A stretch of DNA of 20,127 nucleotides from Pleurostoma richardsiae (GCA_030052745.1 JANBVO010000110.1:1-20127), one strand, 5' to 3'. Positions 1-9,923 are shown, numbered from the stretch's first letter. Numbers and translations: made by a program. The notes: generated by a model from the letters alone, not told the origin.

Positions 1-254
1 AACGATTTCCGAGCCGGAGTGTGGGACTATGCAGTGACATCTGCGAAAGAGGGTGCAATCCGTGCGAATGCGCCATTGATTCTCCGCTTAAGCCACTGGC
101 GCAAGCCTACTGCGAACGTCGGAGGCTAGTCGGTCGCCTTGGAAATGATCTTATGCCGCGCGCTACTTAATTAGCGACCCCAGCTGTCATCACCAAGCAT
201 CGTGGTAAGCTCTGAGCTCCAATCAGTGAGGTGATAAAAATAAGACGCTTGCTG

Positions 255-1590
255 ATGTCTCCTATTCCGTCTCTGCTGTCCTCGGACGACGAGGAGCTTA
301 CAGCCCAGCTCATCGAGCTCCTCGGCCGAGATGACCGAGAGCTCGCTCCGGCAGCCTTGCAACATACGAGATGGAAGGTAAGACTGCAATCATCTCAATG
401 GTTTCATTTTGTATGATTGCTGAATTATTGGAACATATCAAGACTCTTTACCCACCCTGCAAGCCAAGAAGCCTGCAGAAGCTCGTCGTTGCACTGTTAT
501 TTATAAACTTAGGTGCGTTGGCGTATGTGTAAGTGAGAATCATCGGAGCTAGCCGTACATCACCCCTGATCTCTGACAGAATCCGGTCAGGACCCTCGCG
601 GCAGTCTCGTCGTCGGCACCGCCGACTGATGCCTTTGACATCACCTTTGCGCGTTTCTGGCGTAATGGTCTGTCCGTACACGATTCTGAACGCTATCCCG
701 CCGACTTCTTCGGAAACGTCATGCCCATCCCTTGTCATTCCCACAACGACTATTTGCGCCGGACACCCCTCTTCGCAGCCCTCGGATCTGGTTGCGTCAG
801 CATCGAGGCCGACGTCTGGCCCGGAAAGGCGGATCTATACGTGGCACATACACGATCCGGTATACGACAGGTCATGACCCTGCGGAACATGTACATCGAC
901 CCGCTGGCCGCCATTCTGGAATTTATGAATTCTCCTAGCATGCCAGAGCAAAACACGGGCAGACCATTGGGCATATTCTACAATAACCCCGTGCAGAGCC
1001 TCACGCTCCTTGTTGACTTCAAAACTCCGGATGCCGATATTTTTACTTTGCTTTACGACCAGTTACAGCCGCTGAGGGAAAAGGGATGGCTCACGCATTG
1101 GAATGGAACTGATCGAGTCGCACGTCCCATTACGGTTGTGGCTTCCGGCAGCGTGGATTTCGGTCTGCTCATTGCCAATCACTCCTATCGAGACATCTTT
1201 TACGATGCGCCGCTAGACGCCCTAAATGATGAGTCTGACGGACGGTTCGACTCAGCTGGCAGGCTGCCGGATGTCACCGTCCAGAGATTTAAGTATAACC
1301 CATCCAACTCCCACCTCGCCTCCGTCAAGTTCAGCAGAGCAATCGGCCCGCTCTGGGGAGGGAGATTGTCCGACGAGCAAATGGAAACGCTGCGCAGGCA
1401 GATCCACGATGCACGAGAACGACAGCTGATCCCAAGATACTGGGGCACCCCACGGTGGCCGAGGAGCCTGAGAAGTGCAATATGGGCGCTGTTGGTTCAG
1501 GAGGGTATTGGCCTGTTAAATGTGGACGACTTGTGGGCCGCTAGGAAGGGACAATGGGGATCGTGGCCACAAGGAGGTCCACAAACATAA
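255..1590 (+). CDS. AIM6: AIM6-like protein (PLC-like phosphodiesterase fold), 3 exons, about 390 aa
   Basis: Proposed exons are 255-377, 479-528 and 591-1590 (1173 nt, 390 aa plus stop). Introns run from GTAAGACT at 378 to the CCTGCAG ending at 478, and from GTAAGTGAG at 529 to GGTCAG ending at 590, with a CTGAC branch-like site near 573. The phases join correctly. Exon 1 is an acidic N-terminus; its first in-frame ATG is at 255. Exon 2 is almost entirely one hydrophobic segment (VVALLFINLGALAY), so a single membrane anchor is likely. Exon 3 carries the family hallmarks: CHSHNDY at 733-753, EADVW about 25 residues later, then YVAHT, and near the C-terminus RYWGTPRWP and GIGLLNVDDL. The family is known as altered inheritance of mitochondria protein 6, distantly related to glycerophosphodiesterase/PI-PLC barrels; its substrate is not established. 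Length matches the family and no breaks are seen. The splice sites are inferred, not shown by transcripts. Confidence 0.88.
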
Positions 1591-1749
1591 ACTCGGCTCA
1601 AGGAAGGGGCCTGCAGCAAATTATTCTTGACTGGCAAGTGTTTCTCTATAGTTAAGTAGAACCTCGGGTTTAGGAATGGGCGTCCATTACGGTCCTCCGC
1701 TCTCCCTATTAGGAGCCGCCATAGATAATAGGGGGACGGATCCCCGTCC

Positions 1750-1811
1750 CTCTAAAGTCTGACGGGACCCGTCCCAGTTACTACATCGGGTATAGCCCGC
1801 TCCGCTGTCGG
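1750..1811 (+). repeat. left inverted repeat arm
   Basis: The 62-bp arm starts CTCTAAAGTCTGAC and ends CCGCTGTCGG. Just outside it (1733-1750) is a perfect 7-bp-stem hairpin, GGGACGG-ATCC-CCGTCCC, that overlaps the first base of the arm. Inside the arm lies a second near-palindrome, GACGGGACCCGTC. Confidence 0.8.
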
Positions 1812-1849
1812 TCCTCTCAACGCGTCGCGTACCTGGACTTCAGTCGAAC

Positions 1850-2160
1850 ACATCAATTACAGTCGTCCTGTCTAGCTTCGTAAAAAGCCTGTTGTTCCTC
1901 GCCGTCTCTCTCGGCCCTCCTCCAAAGCTCGTGCATGCCTCTCGTACCGGACGGACCCTTCGTATCTCCTCGGCCATCTGAGCATCAAAGACGATCATTG
2001 CCTGACTTGTTCCAGTCCAAATAGGCCATCATTTCTTCCTTCAGCCAGTCTCTAGAACCTTCTGAAGTCACGCACCCCTTACCCATCTACTTGTAATCTA
2101 GACACCAGTCGTAGCATTTCTTCTTGTATTCATGCTGTGAACCAATTACTTCACAGTAGT
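1850..2160 (-). pseudogene. decayed coding relic of unknown family inside the inverted-repeat element
   Basis: Read on the minus strand, short stretches look protein-like but change frame and contain stops: CEVIGSQHEYKKKCYDWCLDYK then a stop, RDWLKEEMMAYLDWNKSGND, and in another frame RGMHELWRRAERDGEEQ followed by AFYEARQDD. The charged, helical, Trp-rich character is unlike random translation and would fit the C-terminal part of a disordered or coiled-coil fungal protein. I do not recognise the family with certainty. No single open frame covers the region, so it is not an expressed gene as it stands. Confidence 0.3.
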
Positions 2161-2334
2161 TTGTCGTATCACTCGTAAAGAGCCCGTGGATCGTCAATTT
2201 GACGGGACGAATCTTGCTTTCGTGGAGGCGATGGCGCGCACGCCGGTGGTGTAGGCACTCGAGGTGCAGTCTCTACGAAAAGACTGGCCCAGAAACGACA
2301 ACTGGGTCGAGCCGAAGCAGTTCCGCAATTGGCT

Positions 2335-2395
2335 CCGACAGCGGAGCGGACTATACCCGATGTAGTAACTGGGACGGGTCCGTCAGACTTTAGAG
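2335..2395 (-). repeat. right inverted repeat arm
   Basis: This 61-bp sequence is the reverse complement of the left arm with one missing G and one transition. The near-identity of the arms, beside badly decayed coding relics, suggests the duplication or insertion is younger than the surrounding decay or is kept similar by conversion. Confidence 0.8.
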
Positions 2396-2609
2396 CCCAT
2401 CTACGCAGGTGTCTTAAGTCGATCCACGACCGCAGTGACACCCGTCCTGCGAATTGGGCATGCTCTCGCTCGCTTGCTTTGCGGCAGCGCCACCGTGCTG
2501 GCAGCCTCTGAGAACAGCGAGCTGTTAGTCAGTGCGTGACAGTGAACCACGTCCTGACGGGACTCGTGCCTCGCGAAGACGGCCTCAGGAGGCCGCGGTA
2601 GCCGCCACA

Positions 2610-3005
2610 TCACGACTCTATGTTTGCCCCGTACATAGTCGTCTCACCTCCAGATCCCGCCTCGGCGGCCCTCTGGTCTTCTGGCGGTCTACGTCTTCCA
2701 GATCTTCGAAGCCCATGTGCCCAGAACGATCCAATCCCCAAGATGCGCGCTTTACCCGCTTTGCGCTTCTTCCTCAAGCTTGGCCGCCCTCTCCTTTTGC
2801 GCGGCATGTCGCCGCTCCCGCTCGAGTGGCCATTGGTATCGATACATTTCGACTGCGTCCTCGAACCAGTGGCAGATTGTCTGTGATGGGATCTCAAGCG
2901 AAGGGTACTGGATGTTTTCGACTCGCCTCTTTCCAATTCCTCTGCGCACGGCTTCTCTACCTCTTTCTGACAGACAAAGTCCTCCAACGACAGCTGAAGA
3001 TGCAC
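2610..3005 (-). pseudogene. decayed coding relic, unknown family
   Basis: Two overlapping minus-strand frames are open across about 2610-3005. The most protein-like segment lies in 2752-2949: it reads RVENIQYPSLEIPSQTICHW, continues FEDAVEMYRYQW, and passes into a highly charged helix (ERERRHAAQKERAAKLEEEA). Another frame upstream reads DPGVHLQLSLEDFVCQKEVE. A single polypeptide would need a frameshift near 2950. The order relative to the relic at 1850-2160 would suit one ancestral minus-strand gene of about 1.2 kb interrupted by the inverted-repeat element, but that link is inference. There is no domain I can name. Confidence 0.28.
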
Positions 3006-4127
3006 ACCCGGGTCGGCCTGCTGGTTCGTAATTCTAAAACCTGCAGTCTTGTCGTGAGAAGCAATACTCTGTGAGTTCCGCTAGCTTGGCAGGATTTGAT
3101 GATCTGACCTAGCCATTATGGACACATCCAACAGGAGGATTTACGCCCGCGATTAGCTGCGTTCTGCTGTTGGAAGTTTGTGATCCTCTTGATCAGCTCT
3201 GGCAGGTTGATGAACGACCGAATCACCTTAGGTACGGATTTACCCTCTCGTTAACGGATTGTGCTTCTTGTGCCAATCCCGAACGGTCTCGGTAGAGGGG
3301 CCTAGATGAATATTATCACGGTCATTCTTCTTTAATCAGCATCTCTACGGCCATAGACTGTCATTGCCATCCAAGAGGAAGCGGTCGGTGCTGCGCTTGG
3401 TGAGCCCGGTGCGGACAGTATCAGGATCCCGTTGACCCGACCGCTGTATCTCCCAATTCATCTTACATGGGAACGTGGCCGTTGGCGCCTTCTATCAAGA
3501 GCCCATTTCTCTCCCCATTTCCAATCCCCTTCATATAGTTTTGGTTGTCAGGTGTCCAATGACATTGACGTTACTGGCGATGAACAGGCCGCATGTCTGG
3601 CAAGTGAGCATCACGTCCAGTCGGTACTCGTTAGGAATGAGGCTAGGCCTGGGTTTCGAATATGCCAGGGATGAGAAGTAGGGTGCCAGGAGATGCGACG
3701 TAGACTGGAGAGACAGGCAACAGAATTTAACACGGTTGCGAAAGGGTGCAGATTAGTTACCCTTTCAGCGATCTCTTGTATCGGCCCCTTGAACACGTGT
3801 AAGTGCCTTTTCCTACACCTCGCGACTACGATCTCTCACGCAACCTCGTTCTACAGGCTGTAGTTACTCCCATCTCCGAGAAACTGACTATTCATCATGC
3901 TGTGCTCTGTCTTCAGTTCAAGCCGACATACCAATTGGAACGTTCTTGCTCAATTGCGTTATACAATACTCCCCACATCCATGAGTCACATCCGTACGAC
4001 GGAACGCGCTAGAAAGCGTCAACGCATAGCTCCAGAAAGCAAAATGTCTTGCTTATTCCCCTCACTTCAACTCGGACTTCGTCTGCTTCTCGCCTGGAAG
4101 TCCTTCGGAAGTGGTAGTCTGGCTGAG
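3006..4127. other. gene-poor stretch, no supportable gene
   Basis: About 1.1 kb with only short open frames (up to 115 codons, several without an ATG) and no recognisable motif, repeat or tRNA-like arm. The last 230 bp form an open frame continuous with the monocarboxylate-transporter pseudogene and may include its 5' leader or an extended N-terminus. Confidence 0.5.
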
Positions 4128-5545
4128 ATGGATCTGGCTCGTACATCATCTGTGTTGACGCAGCCTCGGCATCGTGGCTCGGATGTCGCTCTTGAAGAGA
4201 TCGAGTACTCTGAAGAAGGGACCTCGAATATTGCTTTTCGATAGGACGTGCCTCCCGACGGCGGTTATGGTTGGGTCTGCACGCTGAGTGTCTTCATCAT
4301 CAACGCCGATACGTGGGGCGTCAACAGTGTAAGAATTGCCCAGCTCCCGGTCGTTAGCGCTCCTGTTCACCCTTTTCACAGTCATGGGCCGTCATTCTGG
4401 CATATTATCTCTCGCACAAGACGACTCTCCATTTCCCAGGCACTCCTCATCACTCCGGTTGTGACTGTGGCGCAGAGATACTTTGGGCTGCGGTCCACTC
4501 TTCTATTGGGGACTGTCTTGGTCTTTGCTGCTCTGTTCACCTCCTCTTACACAACGCAGCTATGGCAGCTGTTTCTTAGGCAGGTGGTGTGCTTCGGCTG
4601 GGGCATGGGGTTTCTTTATAACCCTGCCTCGTCCGCTCTCCCGCCGTGGTTCAGTACTTGGAGAAGTCTGGCTGTGGGACTTGCCACTGCCGGAACCGGA
4701 ATAGGGGGTTTGCTCTACAGTTTGGTCACCAATGCGGCCATTAACAATCTGGGAATCACCTGGAAATACCGTGTCCTTGCTATATGCGCGGCCTTATCCA
4801 ACCTATTAGCATCCCTTCTCCTAAAAGAATACCATGGGAGGTCCCAATCATCACGCCCGGAGCTCACTGTGCATCTGCAGGAGTTTGGACGTATTGAGAT
4901 CCTCCTGTCGTTTTCTGGGGTGTCGTTGCAGAGTTGGGATGCATAACCTTGCGGGATTCCCTGCCCAGTTATGCTTCCTCGGTCGGCCTAACAGCGACGC
5001 AGGGCTCTGTAGCCAATGCTCTGTTGAATTTGGGCCTAGGGCTCGGCAGACCACTGGTCGGATATTTCAGTGACGCCTTCGGGCATATCAACATGACACT
5101 CGCGACGACAATAACTTGTTCAATACTCTGTTTCGTGCTGTGGATCCCAAGCCAGAGCTTCGGACCCCTAGCCGCCTTTGCTCTGCTTGTTGGCGGAGTA
5201 GGTGGCACTTTCTGGGCGGCGGTCACCCCGGTCCTCGTCAAGGTTGTCGGGCTGAGTAGGCTGGCCCGCACGTTTGGTGTAGTGTGCCTCGCGATGGTTC
5301 CTCCTATGACCTTCGCCGAGCCTGTCGCCATGCAGCTTGTTGGCGGTCAACAAAGCGCCAACCAGAGCTTCCTCGGGGCCTAGATTTTTGTGGCTTGCAC
5401 TTTTGTCGCCGGGACTGTGAATGTCCTGCTGCTGCGCTCCTGGCAGACCATGCGTATGGACGCTATGCCAGAAGCTACCAGCTCGGATGACCCGTCGCTG
5501 TTCTCAAACCGCGGCGTGACGAGGCGCAAGCGTGATCTGTCCTAG
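4128..5545 (+). pseudogene. monocarboxylate transporter-like MFS protein, disrupted
   Basis: The pieces match a fungal MCT-type carrier of the major facilitator superfamily. After a soluble N-terminus come PPDGGYGWVCTLSVFIINAD and TWGVNS, a normal-looking 53-nt intron (4329-4381), then SWAVILAYYLSH. Next come LSISQALLITPVVTVAQRYFG, FGWGMGFLYNPASSALPPWF, GVVAELGCITLRDSLPSYAS, LGLGLGRPLVGYFSDAFG and GGVGGTFWAAVTPV, and a last helix (CTFVAGTVNVLLLRSW). The frame breaks at least twice. At about 4415-4432 a stretch expected between the first two helices is missing and the frame changes. At about 4905-4915 the frame shifts again just before WGVVAELGC. A TAG at 5381-5383 interrupts the last helix region, and a TAG at 4242 precedes VPPDGG; the latter could instead be an intron acceptor (TTTTCGATAG). 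The start at 4128 is the nearest suitable ATG. The N-terminus is uncertain. Confidence 0.82.
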
Positions 5546-5627
5546 GTGGCTCCTTGAGCTCTGTTCACCCTCCGTCGAGTGTGAGGGGTTGACACGTACT
5601 GCTGCTATTTCTATCATTACAAGATAA

Positions 5628-5768
5628 CAAGCTTCATACGACTGGGAGATTGTAGCCTTGAGGGATCTAGTCGAGAAGATTTGGAAGTTAGATCTACCCA
5701 CCATCGTTGACGCTCTAATTAGAAGCCAGGTGCCTTTCCACTGTGATGTCTCAACCGCAGAATCCTGA
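5628..5768 (+). other. short coding-like remnant
   Basis: A stop-bounded frame of 46 codons reads QASYDWEIVALRDLVEKIWK followed by LDLPTIVDALIRSQ. Its composition resembles a real amphipathic protein segment more than its surroundings do. It has no ATG and no recognisable domain. It may be a leftover exon of an eroded gene; chance cannot be excluded. Confidence 0.2.
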
Positions 5769-6500
5769 ACCCGTTGATGAAACCAGCGTTAATTTTAACA
5801 GTAATGAGATATTTTCAATTTATCTCTAATGCATCTGTATTATTATGTTTTGTAACAGTTAGCCACTGTTTGACTTAGGGTATTCTACATCTTCTCTTAT
5901 GTTGTCAAACTACATCGCTTACTGTCTCCCTCGTCACTCTACCAACTGTTACAATTTTCTGATGGTCCTTTTCTCAATGCTGAACAGAAGTCACTGTTAT
6001 CGGAGCGTCGCAACGTGCTAACCCGAAAACCTCAGGCTGAACATTTATTTCATTACCGTATGTTATCCATGCTCAATGCGAGAGGATACACATCTATTTT
6101 CTACCCTACCAGTAACTACCCAGTTAGGACACTATCGAAGAGCCAAATGACCAGCCGCAGGTATTGCTCAGTACGCCAATCCCACTAAGCCAGCGAATCT
6201 GGACGATGATGCCATGACTGCATCGCTTATTCTATTTTCTAATTCGTTTCAAGATGCGTTCTCGATCTGCGCAAGATACAAGGAACCCAGTCATGCTCGA
6301 CCCGCACACGATATGATCACATCCCAGCTCTATCTCCATCTATTTGTCGGCGAGTGTATGTACGGCCTTAGGGCCGTCGATGCCGATTATGCGAAAGAAC
6401 GTCCTTGATGCCGAGGCCTGCACTACCAAGAAAGCCTGACTTGTTTACCTGCCAGATTACCTCTTGTTAAAGGCTCTGTACGCAGCGTTGATGATTCATA
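5769..6500. other. AT-richer intergenic region
   Basis: This stretch is visibly AT-richer than its neighbours, with many T and A runs and only one open frame above 60 codons (6214-6408, no recognisable product). It lies between the 3' end of the transporter pseudogene and the 3' end of the minus-strand membrane-protein gene, so it probably holds 3' flanking sequence and terminators. Nothing specific can be assigned. Confidence 0.45.
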
Positions 6501-7128
6501 TTAACTAAATACCTGTTTCTCTTTTTTCTGTCTCTTTCTGCGTATAATTGTGATTGCTACCATACCTAGAACAGACAGTCCAGCTACGAGTGCAAATTAG
6601 CTCTTTCCTTTTGCCAGCAAGTGGCTATGCTCTCAGAGAAGCCATACCTGCTGTTCCCAAACCCCCAATGAATGCGCCACCTGGTCCCGAGATCATCGCA
6701 CTGCTCGTCTGACTAGAGTCCGTAGTCATTACAGCGGGTGCTGCACTTGCAGTTGCCGCTGATGGCCCAACAGTGAGGACCGTGTTCCCCAGCGTTGCCG
6801 TTACCGTCACAGTCGCCGGGTTTGCGCTCACGGTCACAAACATAGTGACTTTCGTTGTCTGCGCCGGCGCAGTCGCTGTTGTGATTAATGCCGGGGCATT
6901 GGCTAGTCCCGCCGGTGCCGTAGGCGATGCTGCCACTGACACTAGCGTTGTTCCCTGCACAGACAAGGAGGAGGCGCTTGGTCCAGCCGTCGTCGTAGCG
7001 ATTGTTCGCGTGGGCGTCAGTCGCCCTCCCTCTCTATCGTCATCGCGGTCATTATCTCCGTCTCGGGGAATGCGAAGATCTATCTGTGGCGGAGGCGCTC
7101 TCCGCTTGCTAAATGAACGGTTGCCCAT
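6501..7128 (-). CDS. Ser/Thr/Ala-rich single-pass membrane protein, 2 exons, 187 aa
   Basis: Exon 1 is 7128-6648 and exon 2 is 6583-6501 (564 nt). The intron has donor GTATGG at 6647, a CTAAT branch-like site at about 6600 and acceptor CTCGTAG ending at 6584; the phases fit. The N-terminus (MGNRSFSKRRAPPPQIDL) is basic and proline-rich, followed by an Asp/Arg stretch. Next is a long Ser/Thr/Ala/Val-rich region likely to be O-glycosylated. It ends in a glycine-rich helix, GAFIGGLGTAAGLSVLGMVA then ITII, followed by a basic tail RRKRQKKEK. This resembles fungal wall-stress sensors or Mid2-like anchors with a C-terminal helix and cytoplasmic stop-transfer tail. No cysteine-rich WSC domain or N-terminal signal peptide is seen, so an unseen 5' exon is possible. 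Upstream DNA is CT-rich, typical of a fungal leader. Confidence 0.6.
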
Positions 7129-7745
7129 CCCTGGCTACGACCAACTGGTGTTTGTCAGCGTTGAGCGAAGGGAGTTTGGAAAGAGAGGCGGCGGGAGTGG
7201 CAGTTGCAAGATAATGCGGAAAGGGAAGTTGCTATCTACACGCTCGAAAAAGAGAAGAACTTTGGAAGCTTCGAACCCCTGTCGATCTCTTGCCTGCGTT
7301 TCTGATATGGGTGACATGCCAAGAGGGGATGCGATCCCCACTGCCGTGCCGTCCCGAAACCGCCCCGAAACCGCCCCGAAACCGCCCTAAATTTCGAACA
7401 GGGGCGTGCAACAAGGCACTGGAACCCTGCCATTTTTACTAGTAGCACCGGCTAGCGCCGCCTCACTCCCCTGCTCCCTTCCCAAAGCTCAGATGTGGGT
7501 ACAGAGGGCTGGCTGCGGCATGTTGATGTTTCAACCTCGTACTCGGTCCGTCAGTGTCCCGGCCTGCAAGAAAGATCATCGAACATGGCTTATTTTGGCT
7601 CACTGTGCTGTCCACTCATGGAGCGCGGCCTCGAGTCCTAAGAGTGCTTACACGGACCTTATAGCCACCAGATAGCCTCCTTGTCGGATTCCGTTCGGGC
7701 TGTCTCGGGCACGACACTATTATCAGACGCAGTCGAAGATTCAAT
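7129..7745. promoter_or_regulatory. divergent intergenic region between membrane protein and DHA1 transporter
   Basis: This 617-bp gap separates two genes read in opposite directions, so it should hold both promoters. The 90 bp upstream of the minus-strand start are pyrimidine-rich on that strand, as is common in fungal 5' leaders. The middle contains the 11-bp tandem repeat at 7355-7387. No clear TATA box is placed properly for either gene. Confidence 0.45.
7355..7387 (+). repeat. three perfect tandem copies of CGAAACCGCCC
   Basis: The 11-bp unit CGAAACCGCCC repeats three times without change or spacer. An 11-bp period is close to one helical turn, so equivalent bases face the same side of the DNA. 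It lies about 230 bp upstream of the minus-strand start and 360 bp upstream of the transporter start. It may be a transcription-factor array or a simple slippage repeat. Confidence 0.85.
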
Positions 7746-9923
7746 ATGGAACGACAGGATCGTCGCAAATCTCTGGCAGCTGCCACCGTTCGTGCCTCCC
7801 GCCGTCTAACAACTATCAACTTGAAGGGGGTCAGAGACAGTGTGTACACCACGGCCGCAGCTGGGATCCAGCTCATCTCCGTCGATCCACAGTACGACCC
7901 GGAGTGGTACCACGATGATGTGTCAATTCAAACCCGGCAGTCCAAGGCAAATTACTTCTCACCAGGCGGATATCGTCAAACAAGTTGGCTGAACCAGTAT
8001 GCACTGTCTCCAACCGTACCACAAAATGGCGGCTTCAGCCAAGGGCACCAGCGGGTCTCGCCGAATCCGTTTGATGATGCTTATGGGATGGGAGCACCTG
8101 CGAACGGGATACAAAACACTTTCGACGATTCTAATGCAATCCCTCCGGCAACGCAAGTGGGGGAAAAGCCAACGCCCGCAGCCGCTGAACCGGAAGAGCA
8201 GTACCACGTCTTCTCGAATAGCCGGAAAAAGCTCCTCATCGGCATCATCGGGGTCGCAGGTCTGTTCTCGGGCTTGTCCTCAAACATCTACTTCCCGTCG
8301 CTAAACGCGATTGCAAAGGTATGTCAACCATGCACTTCTCTCGGGCAACTCCGTGACTAAGGAGGTGGCAGGATCTCAATGTCAGCCTCGACTCCGTTTC
8401 TTTGACCATCACGTCTTACCTCGTCATTCAAGGCATATCGCCATTGTTTTGGGGTTCGTTGTCGGATACGGTGGGACGACGGCTCATTTACATTGCTTCC
8501 TTCACTGTCTATATTATTTCAAATATTGCCCTCAGCTTTTCTCCAAACTTTGTGGTTCTTCTCATCTTCAGAGGTCTGCAAGCAGCAGGCAGTGCCTCAA
8601 CTGTCAGTATTGGTACGTACTACGTTAGCCGACTGAGCCCCTTAGGAACAACGTATTTGACACGTGGACAGGAAATGGGGTCATCCAGGATATCTCTCCA
8701 CCATCCGAAAGAGGCGCTTTTATCAGCTTCTACCAAGCCAGTAAGTGCAACGCTGCCATCTGAGAAGCATATATCTAGTCAGATTACTTACATGAAGTGT
8801 ATTTAACAGTCCGTAACTTTAGCATCGCCATTGGTCCTGTCCTGGGTGGCCTCCTGGCAAATTTTTTCGGCTTCCGATCTATCTTTGTCTTCCTCGTCAT
8901 CCTCTCCTCCCTAGTCATTATGATGATCATGCTGCTTCTGCCCGAGACCTTACGCAGCATTGCCGGGAACGGTTCCCTGCGCCTCACTGGTATTCACCAG
9001 CCGTTCATCGCGAGGTTCAGCAAGGAGCCTTCGTACATGCGGGACCCCGAAGACATAGTCCAGCGAAAGAAGGTGACCATCGTAACGTTTATCGAGCCTC
9101 TGAGGCTCCTGACTGAGAGGGATATCCTCTTGAATCTGCTGTTCGGCGGTGCGGTGTACGCTATTTGGAGCATGGTGACGTCCAGTACTACGGGACTTTT
9201 TAAGTCACGTTTTGGCCTCAGCGAGCTTCTCCTTGGTCTGGCTTTCCTACCTAACGGCATGTCGGCCCGGCCCCCTAGACACTTTCGGCTCAGATATTGG
9301 CTAATACAAAGGCCTCTACTCCAGGTTTTGGCACTATCGTCGGCTCTGCCATCGTTGGCAAACTCATGACGCGCGACTATAAGGCTGCTGAGGTGGCCTA
9401 CAAAATCGCATACGACTTGCCGCCTTCGTACAAGCTGCCTGCTAAGAACGTCCCGGCCGACTTTCCTATCGAGCACACTCGCCTACGTCACTTACCATGG
9501 ATCGCGGGCCTCTTTGCGGCCTCCACAGCTGCGTACGGGTTCTCGCTCGCGGACCCGACCCTGACGTCCAAGCCCGGGTGGATTGTGGTGCCGCTGGCTT
9601 TGCAGTTCCTAATCGCCGCGACGAGCAACGCCGTTTTTGCGCTCAATCAGACGCTCGTGTCGGACTTGTGTCCAGGTAAGGGGGCGAGCAGCACGGCTAT
9701 CAACAACCTGGTGCGGTGCGGACTCGGCGCTGTCGGCGTTGCGTTTGTCGAGACTATGATTGCCGATGTCGGGCCCGCGCCGGCATTCCTTGGTCTGGGA
9801 TTGATCACCGTGACGGTAGCCCCATTTGCCGCGGTGAACTGGTATTGGGGGCAAGAGTGGCGCGCTGCGAGGATGAAAAAGAAGCTGAGACTCGAGGAGA
9901 AGAAGAACGCACAGAAAGCTTGA
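7746..9923 (+). CDS. MFS drug:H+ antiporter, DHA1/QDR type, 5 exons, 642 aa
   Basis: Exons: 7746-8318, 8372-8612, 8672-8740, 8810-9256, 9325-9923 (1929 nt, all phases consistent). The ATG at 7746 opens a long hydrophilic cytosolic N-terminus of about 160 residues, then KKLLIGIIGVAGLFSGLSSN begins helix 1. Hallmarks are IYFPSLNAIAK, the loop 2-3 motif A GSLSDTVGRR, GLQAAGSAS in helix 4, NGVIQDISPPSERGAF and IGPVLGG (motif C) in helix 5. After the central loop (about 8980-9110) come six more helices, the motif LCPGKGASSTAINNLVRC and a Lys/Glu-rich tail. The family exports drugs, weak acids or polyamines by proton antiport, usually at the plasma membrane; the substrate is unknown here. The first three introns are GT-AG. 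The fourth (9257-9324) uses GC-AG, required to join LPNG to FGTIVG in frame. Length and motif order are complete, so it appears functional. Confidence 0.93.

Larger units (their letters stand above)
1750..2395. mobile_element. 646-bp element bounded by about 62-bp inverted repeats (MITE-like or deleted DNA transposon)
   Basis: The sequence from 1750 to 1811 reappears as its reverse complement at 2335-2395. I count about 60 of 62 positions matching, with one single-base gap (GACGGGACC versus GACGGACC) and one C/T difference (TATAGCCC versus TATAGTCC). Homology stops abruptly on both sides of each arm, which defines an element with 523 bp of internal sequence. No convincing target-site duplication is visible; at most a CC dinucleotide abuts each end. 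The interior contains decayed coding-like sequence on the minus strand but no recognisable transposase. It could be a MITE, a deletion derivative of a larger terminal-inverted-repeat transposon, or an unrelated inverted duplication. Its superfamily cannot be assigned from this single copy. Confidence 0.55.

Noticed and set aside
2532-3074. 180-codon plus-strand ORF
   Set aside because: Arg/Ser/Pro-rich translation without motifs, begins without a convincing start, and is antisense to the minus-strand relic with helix-like composition.
4245-4250. GTG at 4248 as the start of the transporter
   Set aside because: Nuclear fungal genes rarely start at GTG, and upstream sequence in the same frame (acidic ALEEIEYSEEG) looks like the natural N-terminus apart from the TAG or splice acceptor at 4242.
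7255-7330. TTCGAACCCC motif suggestive of a tRNA T-loop on the minus strand
   Set aside because: No acceptor, D or anticodon stems can be formed around it; the T-stem itself does not pair.
6773-7390. 205-codon plus-strand ORF (the longest in that interval)
   Set aside because: It begins at GTG, lies antisense to the Ser/Thr-rich gene, and its hydrophobic first half is simply the complement of GC-rich Ala/Thr/Val codons. The minus strand has an ATG, a matching intron and a meaningful C-terminus.
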